Assembly: GCF_947495255.1 (NCBI RefSeq)
Contig: NZ_CANLYI010000001.1
Location: forward strand, 62,001 to 126,000
Reading direction: 5' to 3'
DNA from: an uncultured Winogradskyella sp.
GTDB taxonomy: Bacteria; Bacteroidota; Bacteroidia; Flavobacteriales; Flavobacteriaceae
DNA: 64,000 nucleotides
The position numbers were made by a program, and so were the translations under genes. Positions 36,508 through 43,795 of this stretch are shown piece after piece (the stretch's first letter is position 1; each line of letters starts with the position of its first letter). The notes under the pieces were generated by a model, which saw only the letters and a list, made by a program, of their open reading frames with translations, had not been told where the DNA came from and did no database searches.

Positions 36508-37164
36508 TTAACTTCTTAAGCTTTCTATATCTGTCATCAATTCTTCTAGTTTTTTGAATATTCTTCCATAAACGATGTTTAAATCCCATTTATAAATTCG
36601 ACCTCCAACAAGGAATAGCAAAACCAAGATGACTGCCACGATAACAATTCCGATGAGTGGGATTCCAAATATTAAATAGGTATCTGGAAAACCAACAAGT
36701 ATTTCATCTACAAGCCGTTCACCCAAAGGCATGCCTTCGGCATCTTTAAACCAAAAGCCTAAAACCAATGACATAAATATAATTGGGTACAAAAATCTTG
36801 ACATTTTTTTATTGATTGCGACCTGCTTTTGTATCCACTCATTAAATGACTTTAAATATTGATAACTACTTGCACCTTTGTCAATTTTTTCTAATCCATT
36901 TAATAACATCTTATTAATAAACACAAGAACTGAAAGAGTAATAAAAAATATAACACCTGTTATTGGTATGCCAACAAAAAATGAGACAATTAAAAAGATA
37001 AATGAGAATGCTATAATTGCAATCAAATTTATTTTAAACATTCTTTTAAATTTATCAATAATATGAATTGATTTTTGGTTGTAAAGATTGTTTATTTTTG
37101 GGACTACTAGTGCGTCGCTCTTGAGAAAACCTTCTTTCCAAATGTTTTCAATTGATTTTTCCAT
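36508..37164 (-). CDS. Membrane protein, putative partner of the overlapping ECF sigma factor
   Basis: The protein has 218 residues with four transmembrane helices in two pairs (about 46-90 and 120-190) and cytoplasmic termini. The N-terminus (ENIWKEGFLKSDALVVPKIN) would face the cytosol and could bind the sigma factor. It overlaps the ECF sigma gene by 17 bases, a tight arrangement seen for sigma/anti-sigma pairs in Bacteroidota. There is no zinc anti-sigma motif and no named family recognised. The role is inferred from overlap alone. Confidence 0.6.
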   Translation of the reverse strand: MEKSIENIWKEGFLKSDALVVPKINNLYNQKSIHIIDKFKRMFKINLIAIIAFSFIFLIVSFFVGIPITGVIFFITLSVLVFINKMLLNGLEKIDKGASSYQYLKSFNEWIQKQVAINKKMSRFLYPIIFMSLVLGFWFKDAEGMPLGERLVDEILVGFPDTYLIFGIPLIGIVIVAVILVLLFLVGGRIYKWDLNIVYGRIFKKLEELMTDIESLRS

Positions 37165-37639
37165 CTAATAATTTTTTTAATCTAGTTTTAATTCTTTTAA
37201 CACGTACACCAATATTATTTGGGTTCGTTCCTATAATTTCAGCAATTTCCTTTTGCGATTTTTCTTCCAAATAAAGCATGATAACGGCTCTATCTATTTC
37301 CGATAGTTTTCTTATGGCATCATATAATAAATTTAGAGATTCGTCTGAAAACGCGTAGTTGTTTTCGGTTTCTTCAGCAGTTATAGAATCAGACACAAAA
37401 TGCTGAACATTGTTTTTCTTTTTCTTAAGTAAGGTTAAACAGACGTTTAATGAAATACGATATACCCAAGTACTCCATTGCGATTCTTCACGGAAATTGT
37501 CTTTACTTCTCCAAATTTGTAAACACACTTCTTGGTAATAATCTTCAAAATCTTCTTGCGAGTTAGTATACGCTCGACATAATTTGATAATTATTCCTGC
37601 AAATGGTAAAATGGATGATTTATAAAAATCGCTACTCAA
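37148..37639 (-). CDS. ECF-type RNA polymerase sigma factor
   Basis: The protein has 163 residues. Region 2 covers about 10-75 (AYTNSQEDFEDYYQEVCLQI, WSTWVYRISLNVCLTLLK), and region 4 about 105-155 (LSEIDRAVIMLYLEEKSQKE, IAEIIGTNPNNIGVRVKRIK). It lacks anti-sigma or extension domains. The following gene overlaps by 17 bases and encodes a four-helix membrane protein that may hold it inactive. It is distinct in sequence from the sigma factor at 13704-14267. Confidence 0.9.
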   Translation of the reverse strand: MSSDFYKSSILPFAGIIIKLCRAYTNSQEDFEDYYQEVCLQIWRSKDNFREESQWSTWVYRISLNVCLTLLKKKKNNVQHFVSDSITAEETENNYAFSDESLNLLYDAIRKLSEIDRAVIMLYLEEKSQKEIAEIIGTNPNNIGVRVKRIKTRLKKLLDGKIN

Positions 37640-37705
37640 TAGTGTTGTTTTTATTGTTTAGTGTCTTAAATTAAGAATTATTACAGGTTAATGTCAAAAT
37701 TGATT

Positions 37706-38404
37706 TTATTTTATTAATCGATTTACATTAAGCTTATACATTTTCCCTATTGGAATTTTGTGATTCCTTAGATGTATTCTATTACCTTCAATTAATTCTA
37801 TTTTATCTATTGAGATAATAAAAGATTTGTGAATCCTTATAAATTGTGTCTCTGGTAAATTATGTGTAAAGGATGTTAGCGTTTGATGAGAAACAATCAC
37901 TTTATCAACCATATTAATTTTTACATAGTTTCCATAGGCTTCTAAAAACAGAATGTCCTTTAACTTTATCTGGTAGTATTTTTTATCTTCCTTTATAAAA
38001 ATCTTAGTGTCTTCTATGGTTTCCGTATTTTGTATTGGGCTGGCTTTAATTGATAATGCATCGGAAACTTTACTAACAGATTTTACAAAACGACTGAAAT
38101 TAAATGGTTTTAATAAATAATCGTCAATATTCAATTCATAACCTTCTAAGGCAAATTCCTTGTAGGCTGTAGTAATGATAATTTTTGGCGGATTAGAAAG
38201 TGTTTTTAAAAACTCTAAACCAGAAAGCTTTGGCATATTTATATCTAAAAAAATTAGATCAATAGAATGCTTATTTAAATAGTCTAGGGCTTCAAAAGCA
38301 TTATAACAACTTTTTTGGAATGATAGATAAGACAAATTACTCGCATAATCTTTAATATTATCATGAGAGGCAGTTTCGTCGTCTACAATTATATATTTTA
38401 TCAT
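37706..38404 (-). CDS. LytTR-family response regulator (pair 2)
   Basis: The protein has 232 residues. The receiver has IIVDDET, phospho-acceptor Asp54 in IFLDINMPKLSG and YLLKPF. The C-terminal LytTR domain shows KLKDILFLEAYGNYVKINMV and FIRIHKSFIISIDKIELIEG. It is a close paralogue of the pair 1 regulator along its whole length, so the two pairs arose by duplication. It overlaps its kinase by four bases. The direct and inverted repeats at 39421-39510 upstream of the kinase are its likely binding sites, which would also bring the divergent serine hydrolase under its control. Confidence 0.92.
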   Translation of the reverse strand: MIKYIIVDDETASHDNIKDYASNLSYLSFQKSCYNAFEALDYLNKHSIDLIFLDINMPKLSGLEFLKTLSNPPKIIITTAYKEFALEGYELNIDDYLLKPFNFSRFVKSVSKVSDALSIKASPIQNTETIEDTKIFIKEDKKYYQIKLKDILFLEAYGNYVKINMVDKVIVSHQTLTSFTHNLPETQFIRIHKSFIISIDKIELIEGNRIHLRNHKIPIGKMYKLNVNRLIK

Positions 38405-39354
38405 TTCTTATATATATCTAATGTTGTTGAATAGGTGTTTTCTTCAATTTTATTATACAATTGATGTGTGTTTGGATATAATAAATTTAAGCGATCTTTT
38501 AAATTTTTGAGCCCAATACCTTTGTCTTCTGATGATTCTTCAGCATCATAATTGTTTTTAACTGTGAAACTTATTTTATTTTCATCTTCAATAAGTTGTA
38601 AATGAACAAATGCATTATCTGTTGCTTTTTCAATGCCATGTTTAAAAGCATTTTCTAGCAAAATAATGAATAACAAAGGTGCCACTTTTGTTTCTGGATT
38701 TTTAATTGATTTTTCAAAATTCACATCAATGTCTTTATGGTATCTGGCAGTTTGTAAATCAATAAAATTTATTAAATAATCTATTTCATCTTTTAACTGC
38801 ACGTTTTCCTTTCCGCTATCGTAAATAGTGAATCGCATTAAATCTGATAATTTTAGGACATAGTCTTGAGCTGCATCAGCATCCTTTTTTATTAAGGCAT
38901 ACAAATTGTTAAGTGTGTTAAAGAAAAAATGAGGATTTATTTGATTTTTTAATAGCATCAATTCGGCTTCTAATTTATCCTTTTTAAGTTTTTGAATACT
39001 TTTTCGGTATTCGTAGGTCCAATAGAAAATTAAATAAGCAACTGCAATTGCTAAAAGAATTCTTACGCTATTCTTTAGAAAGCCTCCATCTAAATCTGTA
39101 GTAGCATCAATAGCAAATATTAAAAGCGGAATACTTATTCCTAAAAAGAGATATTTTAATCGAAGGTTAGAAGTCCCAAATTTTATTTTTTCAGTTTGAA
39201 AGAGATAATTCAAAAGGGTGTAAAAGACTACTAAACCCAATGAACTTGAAAGCACTGCGAATATTTCGCTTTGAGCGTTTCTTAAGATTAGCATCAAAAT
39301 AATAATGATTACAGATAGAACTGCTGCTGCTTTATAAAGTTTTTTATGTGTCAT
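38401..39354 (-). CDS. LytS-like sensor histidine kinase (pair 2)
   Basis: The protein has 317 residues. Four hydrophobic helices (about 7-25, 32-52, 67-83, 98-112) precede the kinase core with phospho-acceptor His142 in KNQINPHFFFNTLNNLYAL, an N box LFIILLENAFKHG and a G box KGIGLKNLKDRL. Compared with the pair 1 kinase it has two extra membrane helices. It is divergent from the serine hydrolase at 39585 with a repeat-rich 230-base intergenic region, so the hydrolase may be its regulated output. The signal is unknown. Confidence 0.9.
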   Translation of the reverse strand: MTHKKLYKAAAVLSVIIIILMLILRNAQSEIFAVLSSSLGLVVFYTLLNYLFQTEKIKFGTSNLRLKYLFLGISIPLLIFAIDATTDLDGGFLKNSVRILLAIAVAYLIFYWTYEYRKSIQKLKKDKLEAELMLLKNQINPHFFFNTLNNLYALIKKDADAAQDYVLKLSDLMRFTIYDSGKENVQLKDEIDYLINFIDLQTARYHKDIDVNFEKSIKNPETKVAPLLFIILLENAFKHGIEKATDNAFVHLQLIEDENKISFTVKNNYDAEESSEDKGIGLKNLKDRLNLLYPNTHQLYNKIEENTYSTTLDIYKK

Positions 39355-39420
39355 GATTTTAATTTATTTATGATTTTGACACAAATCTATATTGCATATT
39401 CAAGGTTACAGCTTTTATTT

Positions 39421-39510
39421 TATAAACGTCTCTTTTCATATTGTAAACGTATCAAATTTAATGATAAAGGTACTTTAAATATCATAATGAGTTGATTGCC
39501 ATTTGATACG
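39421..39510. promoter_or_regulatory. Paired repeats, likely LytTR operator of pair 2
   Basis: Direct repeats TATAAACGTCTC (39421-39432) and TGTAAACGTATC (39442-39453) start 21 bases apart, two helical turns. CGTATCAAAT (39448-39457) recurs inverted as ATTTGATACG (39501-39510). Two direct half-sites one or two turns apart are typical of LytTR binding. They lie between the kinase of pair 2 and the divergent serine hydrolase. Confidence 0.6.
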
Positions 39511-39584
39511 CTAGCTTCATCAAAATAGTTCTAATTAACGAATATTCAGCTCTAGGTTTACATCGAATTTAAAACTAAATACAT

Positions 39585-40673
39585 ATGAAAACTTTAATTA
39601 CAATTATTACAATCGCATTATCAACCTTATTTGTAAATGCTCAAACGAGTTCTGAGAAAGAACTATTAAAAACTTTAAATGAAACTACACCAAAGGCATT
39701 GCAAGACAATAAAGTACCTGGATTGGCATTGGCTATTATTAAAAATGGCGACGTTATTATTAAAAAAGAATATGGGTTTTCTGATGTATCAGAAAACGAG
39801 ATTGTAAATAGTAAAACAGGCTTTAATATTGGTTCTATATCAAAAATGTTTACAGCTTGGGGAATTATGAAATTGGTAGAAGACCAAAAACTTAATTTAG
39901 ATGCTCCAGCTTCAAAATATCTTTTGAATTGGAAATTACCATCTAGTGAATTTGATTCAGATAAAGTAACTATCAGGAATCTATTGCAACATACTGCAGG
40001 TTTGTCTGTTCATGGTTACAACGGTTATGAAACTAAAGATGAATTAACTTCAATTGATGCATCGTTATCCGGAACTACTAATCTAGATGAGAAAGTAGAA
40101 CTCGTTATGGAACCAGAAAGCAAATGGAAATATTCAGGTGGTGGTTATTCTATATTGCAATTAGTTATTGAAGACGTTAGTGGGAAATCTTTTGCGGATT
40201 ACATGAAAGAACATATTTTTAAGCCTTTAAAAATGAAACAAACAAGTTTTAATATTAGTAAAAAGGTTTTAAAAAATTCTGCAAAGGCCTATGATGAAGA
40301 AGGAAATGAAATCCCATTACGCCTTTTTAATACGCAAGCAGCAGCAGGTTTTCATACAACAATAGATGATCTTATTCTTTTTGCAAAAGCATCATTTTCA
40401 AAAAATCCTGTTTTGTCAGAAGAAAGCATTGCTCTTTTGATAAAACCTACCGAACTATCCAAAGGGAATTACGGAATGGGTTATATGATTATGAATCGTT
40501 TTGGGGATTTTACATTATCTGGTCATGGTGGTTCTAATGAAGGATGGCAATCTGGTTTTATGCTCGATTTTGAATCAAAATCAGGTATTATTATCCTTAC
40601 CAACGGCTCTAATGGAAAAAACGTTTTATTTGGAAACCTGCAAGATTGGGCAAAATGGCATGGAAGTAATTAA
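39585..40673 (+). CDS. Secreted beta-lactamase-fold serine hydrolase
   Basis: The protein has 362 residues. A signal peptide ends LFVNAQ. S12-type motifs are S-x-x-K in GFNIGSISKMFTAWG, a Tyr motif KYSGGGYSILQ (Y-S-G instead of the common Y-S-N) and HGG in LSGHGGSNEGWQSG. The change in the second motif may alter the proton relay, but such variants occur in esterase-like members. It is probably a periplasmic peptidase or esterase. It is divergent from LytS/LytTR pair 2 across a repeat-type operator, and its last codons overlap the truncated esterase on the other strand by four bases. Confidence 0.85.
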   Translation: MKTLITIITIALSTLFVNAQTSSEKELLKTLNETTPKALQDNKVPGLALAIIKNGDVIIKKEYGFSDVSENEIVNSKTGFNIGSISKMFTAWGIMKLVEDQKLNLDAPASKYLLNWKLPSSEFDSDKVTIRNLLQHTAGLSVHGYNGYETKDELTSIDASLSGTTNLDEKVELVMEPESKWKYSGGGYSILQLVIEDVSGKSFADYMKEHIFKPLKMKQTSFNISKKVLKNSAKAYDEEGNEIPLRLFNTQAAAGFHTTIDDLILFAKASFSKNPVLSEESIALLIKPTELSKGNYGMGYMIMNRFGDFTLSGHGGSNEGWQSGFMLDFESKSGIIILTNGSNGKNVLFGNLQDWAKWHGSN

Positions 40674-41149
40674 TTTAATGTCTTAATTTTTGTAACGGTA
40701 AAATCTCGTTCACGGTCAACATTTTTTATGGCTATAATAATACTTTCTGGAATTAAATTGTTTCGGTTTCTATTGGAACTCATAAAATGTACTATTCCAG
40801 ATGCTGTTTTAAAATGAGTATATCCATCCAATAATATGATAATTGGATATTTTTTCGCCACTTCAGTTGAATCATTATATGAATCAGGAATACTTATTAA
40901 ACAAGTTCTTTCTTCATTTAAAATACTAGATTTAATAATGAACTGACTTCCAATTATAATATCCGTTTTATTCTGTCCGAACGTCGTTTGTGCTCCAAAA
41001 AGAAGAATACATAAAATCACAAATGTAAAAGTTCTCATAGTTTGCTTTATATGTTTGGTAACAAATATTTTCGACAACGTACCACCTGTGGCTTTCATTT
41101 CTCCAATTTCATAAGTGGCATTATCACACTTCGGACATTTGTATTTCAT
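40670..41149 (-). pseudogene. Chimeric remnant: zinc-ribbon gene start fused to a truncated esterase copy
   Basis: The open frame reads MKYKCPKCDNATYEIGEMKA then GGTLSKIF, the start of a small zinc-ribbon protein whose second half is missing. It continues straight into a second copy of the esterase encoded at 53567-54397, whose own ATG would be 41038. The esterase part covers its signal peptide and about 100 residues (DEERTCLIS-like, LLDGYTHFKTASGIVHFMSS) and stops at VTKIKT, before the catalytic serine. The two DNA copies are alike over 40680-41062 versus 54036-54421 and diverge at GGTAAC on one side. Neither part can be functional. Confidence 0.8.
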
Positions 41150-41214
41150 AGTTTTATATTTTTTGAGTTGATACTATATGGCTGTAAAATATTAACGCTA
41201 TTATTCATTGCCTT

Positions 41215-41790
41215 TTATTTTAAAAACTTAAATCGAGGTCTATATATCACCTCTTTTTCATTGTTTATTCTAAGTGTGTTGATCAATATTAAAATTAAAT
41301 TGGCGACATACAAAAAGCCAATAACTATAAAAAATGTACTTAACGTTATTTGGTCTGTGAGTCCAATTTTTGATATGATGAAAAATACTAGAGGGATAAA
41401 AAATAACAGTATGGTCCACGTGATTTCGAAATTGATTAAATCTTTACCCAACTTATTACTATTTTTTATCTTACCTTTTTTTGATGTCCAAAGTATAAAT
41501 GGAATTAAAACCCCTAGCAATGGAAAGACCAGAAATAACAGTGCAGAGAGATTGAGATACGTTAAATACTTTTTATCTTCTTTTACGGACCAATCTATCA
41601 ACTCATCTGGACTTACATTTAAGGCATTGGCTAATCGCTTCAATGACTCACCTGTAGGGTTTGATTCCCCTTTTTCGATGCGTTGAATAGTTCGTAAACT
41701 TAAACCAGATTCTTCTGCTAGAAATTCTTGTGACATCCCTTTCTGGTTTCTCAATTCTTTTACTCTTAAAGCTAAATAGTTATTATCCAT
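41215..41790 (-). CDS. XRE-type helix-turn-helix regulator with membrane domain
   Basis: The protein has 191 residues. A Cro/CI-type HTH (residues 8-65: VKELRNQKGMSQEFLAEESG, LSLRTIQRIEKGESNPTGES) is followed by four transmembrane helices (about 75-100, 118-138, 148-170). Membrane-bound XRE regulators of this kind are common in flavobacteria and usually control an adjacent gene. It overlaps the preceding membrane-protein gene by eight bases and lies in a leftward group with the serine hydrolase at 42255. The signal and operator are not known; the repeats at 43681-43720 are candidates. Confidence 0.85.
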   Translation of the reverse strand: MDNNYLALRVKELRNQKGMSQEFLAEESGLSLRTIQRIEKGESNPTGESLKRLANALNVSPDELIDWSVKEDKKYLTYLNLSALLFLVFPLLGVLIPFILWTSKKGKIKNSNKLGKDLINFEITWTILLFFIPLVFFIISKIGLTDQITLSTFFIVIGFLYVANLILILINTLRINNEKEVIYRPRFKFLK

Positions 41791-42253
41791 TTTCTAAAGG
41801 TTTGTTTTTAGTTAAAGTTTTTCTGTACCTCATTATTGTTATGGTTACTATTCCTAATAAAAATCCAGGAACCAATTGAACTAACGACCCATAAATCACA
41901 TGATTTAATAGCGCTTGCCCAAAATTATCATAATATAATCCATAATGAGTGCCAATTTCCCATTTTGTATCTACCCACCAAAGTATAGCAACTGGAATCC
42001 TTGAAATAGGTGAGTAAATAAGTAAGCTTAATAAAAGAATCTTGTAAGCTTGTTTTTGATTACCTAATTTAATACCTAGATATATAGCAATCCCTAAGGT
42101 AAGCCAAAGTAGCCCGATAATAAAAATAGCATTTTCAGGCAATCCCAATAATTCTAAACCATATCTAACTGGAGTTAAAATTAATGCAATTATGATGGGT
42201 GCTTTAGCATAATAAATGGCTTGCTGTAAAGATGTTTTTTCCTTGTTTTTCAT
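41783..42253 (-). CDS. Four-helix membrane protein of unknown function
   Basis: Not recognised. The 156 residues form about four hydrophobic helices (AKAPIIIALILTPVRYGLEL; AIFIIGLLWLTLGIAIYLGI; ILLLSLLIYSPISRIPVAIL; IYGSLVQLVPGFLLGIVTIT) with short loops and a basic tail. It starts one base after the serine hydrolase stop and overlaps the XRE-membrane regulator by eight bases, so the three are co-expressed. It may work with that regulator as a sensor or be the hydrolase's membrane partner; this is context only. Confidence 0.65.
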   Translation of the reverse strand: MKNKEKTSLQQAIYYAKAPIIIALILTPVRYGLELLGLPENAIFIIGLLWLTLGIAIYLGIKLGNQKQAYKILLLSLLIYSPISRIPVAILWWVDTKWEIGTHYGLYYDNFGQALLNHVIYGSLVQLVPGFLLGIVTITIMRYRKTLTKNKPLENG

Positions 42254-42254
42254 C

Positions 42255-43655
42255 CTAATTCTTTTTTGCGATAATTTTACGACCAGATTGATTCATCGTT
42301 AAGCTAATAACATTATTCGCTTCATTTTTATTAAACGTGATTTCTGCATCTACAATTTTTACAAAAAAATGATTTTGAGTTTCAGCAAATAATTCAACCT
42401 TTTTAGTTTGACCTGGAGCTAATAAGTATAATTGATTTGTGTTATCCAATCCTATAGTAAGGTTTACATTTGGTTTAACCTCATAAGTACCTGTATAGTC
42501 ACTTAATATTTCTGAAGGTACATTAATTGATTTTCTCTCAGGTTGATTATGCTTAGCCTCTGTTATTTTATCATCTGGTATACTTACAAATAATTCAGCA
42601 ACTTGTTTCGCCACGTTATTTACATTCTTACAATTACAGTTGGTTAATGCAGTTATATACAGTTTCTCTTTAGGTAAAAACAGCGCAATACTGGTAAACC
42701 CCTTCGTACTTCCTGTGTGGGCAATTACAGGAGAATTCCCCAATTTCGAAAATCGAAAACCATATCCATAAGGTACTCTTTTCCCACTGTTTAATAAGGT
42801 TGGTGTCATAGCTTGTTTTATACTAGAAGCTTTTAAAAGTGTGTTTGAAAGTAATGCATTTTGCCATTTTAAAAGATCCTCTGTGGTAGATAAAATAGCT
42901 CCCGCGGAATATGCTAAAGACAAATTCATATCATCTGATTTTACAAAATCATTTTGTTCAATGATATAACCCGTAGTAGGGTTTGGAATACCTTGTTTCG
43001 GATCTCCACAGGATGAATTCTTCATTCCTATTTTGTCAAAAATATTTTGTTCTATAAAATCACTGTAAGGTTGTCCAGAAACGATTTCAATAATTCGCCC
43101 TAGTAAAATATAGCCTGCATTACTGTATTTAAAACGCTCTCCTGGTTTGAATTCTAAAGGTTCATCTTTAAAATATGCAATAAGTTCTGTAGGTGACATA
43201 TTAGTTTTAGAAATAAAACCCTTGTCACCAACAGGTGTTCTGTTTTTTATTCCCGAAGTATGGTTTAATAGATGATGAATGGTAATGTCTTTTCCAATTT
43301 CAGCATATTCAGGAATGTATTTTCCAATTTTATCCTCAACACTTAACTTACCTTGTTCTTCTAGCATTAAAATAGAAATCGCAGTAAATTGTTTTGTTAT
43401 AGAGCCAATTTGAAAGACACTATTAGTTTCTAAAGGAGTGTTTAATTCTAAATTAGATTTTCCAAAAGCTTTACTATAAATAGATTCTCCTTCTTTTGCT
43501 ACCAGAATTGAAATACCAGGCTCGTTTTGATTGTAACTTATAGCAACTATGGAATCTATTTTTGATTCATAGCTCTGACTAACGCTAAAATATGTAATGA
43601 AAAGAAAAGTGAGTGTTGTAAAAAAATTATTCATTGATTTGTATTTAATGTTCAT
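42255..43655 (-). CDS. Secreted beta-lactamase-fold serine hydrolase with C-terminal extension
   Basis: The protein has 466 residues. A signal peptide ends YFSVSQ; an in-frame ATG at 43634 is possible but would lose the basic residues. S12 motifs are S-x-x-K in FQIGSITKQFTAIS, Y-x-N in FKYSNAGYILLGRI and HTG in PVIAHTGSTKGFTS. After the catalytic domain (about 25-355) a beta-rich domain of about 95 residues begins SDYTGTYEVKPNVNLTIGLD, as in other D-aminopeptidase-like members. It heads a leftward group with a membrane protein and the XRE regulator. Probably periplasmic; substrate unknown. Confidence 0.85.
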   Translation of the reverse strand: MNIKYKSMNNFFTTLTFLFITYFSVSQSYESKIDSIVAISYNQNEPGISILVAKEGESIYSKAFGKSNLELNTPLETNSVFQIGSITKQFTAISILMLEEQGKLSVEDKIGKYIPEYAEIGKDITIHHLLNHTSGIKNRTPVGDKGFISKTNMSPTELIAYFKDEPLEFKPGERFKYSNAGYILLGRIIEIVSGQPYSDFIEQNIFDKIGMKNSSCGDPKQGIPNPTTGYIIEQNDFVKSDDMNLSLAYSAGAILSTTEDLLKWQNALLSNTLLKASSIKQAMTPTLLNSGKRVPYGYGFRFSKLGNSPVIAHTGSTKGFTSIALFLPKEKLYITALTNCNCKNVNNVAKQVAELFVSIPDDKITEAKHNQPERKSINVPSEILSDYTGTYEVKPNVNLTIGLDNTNQLYLLAPGQTKKVELFAETQNHFFVKIVDAEITFNKNEANNVISLTMNQSGRKIIAKKN

Positions 43656-43680
43656 GGGACAAAATTAAATACAAACCTTA

Positions 43681-43720
43681 CTGGCACTTGCGCCAAGCTT
43701 ATGACATCTTTATGACATCT
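43681..43720. promoter_or_regulatory. Repeat motifs upstream of the 42255-43655 hydrolase
   Basis: A direct repeat ATGACATCT occurs at 43701-43709 and 43712-43720, eleven bases apart (one helical turn). Just before it is an inverted TGGC-acttgc-GCCA (43682-43695). This is a plausible operator for the XRE regulator in the same transcription unit. Confidence 0.4.
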
Positions 43721-43795
43721 GCGCTTATTCCTTTAAATAAAGGCACATTTAAACTTTATTTTACTTAAGAGATGAGATTCTAACAGTTATTGAAA

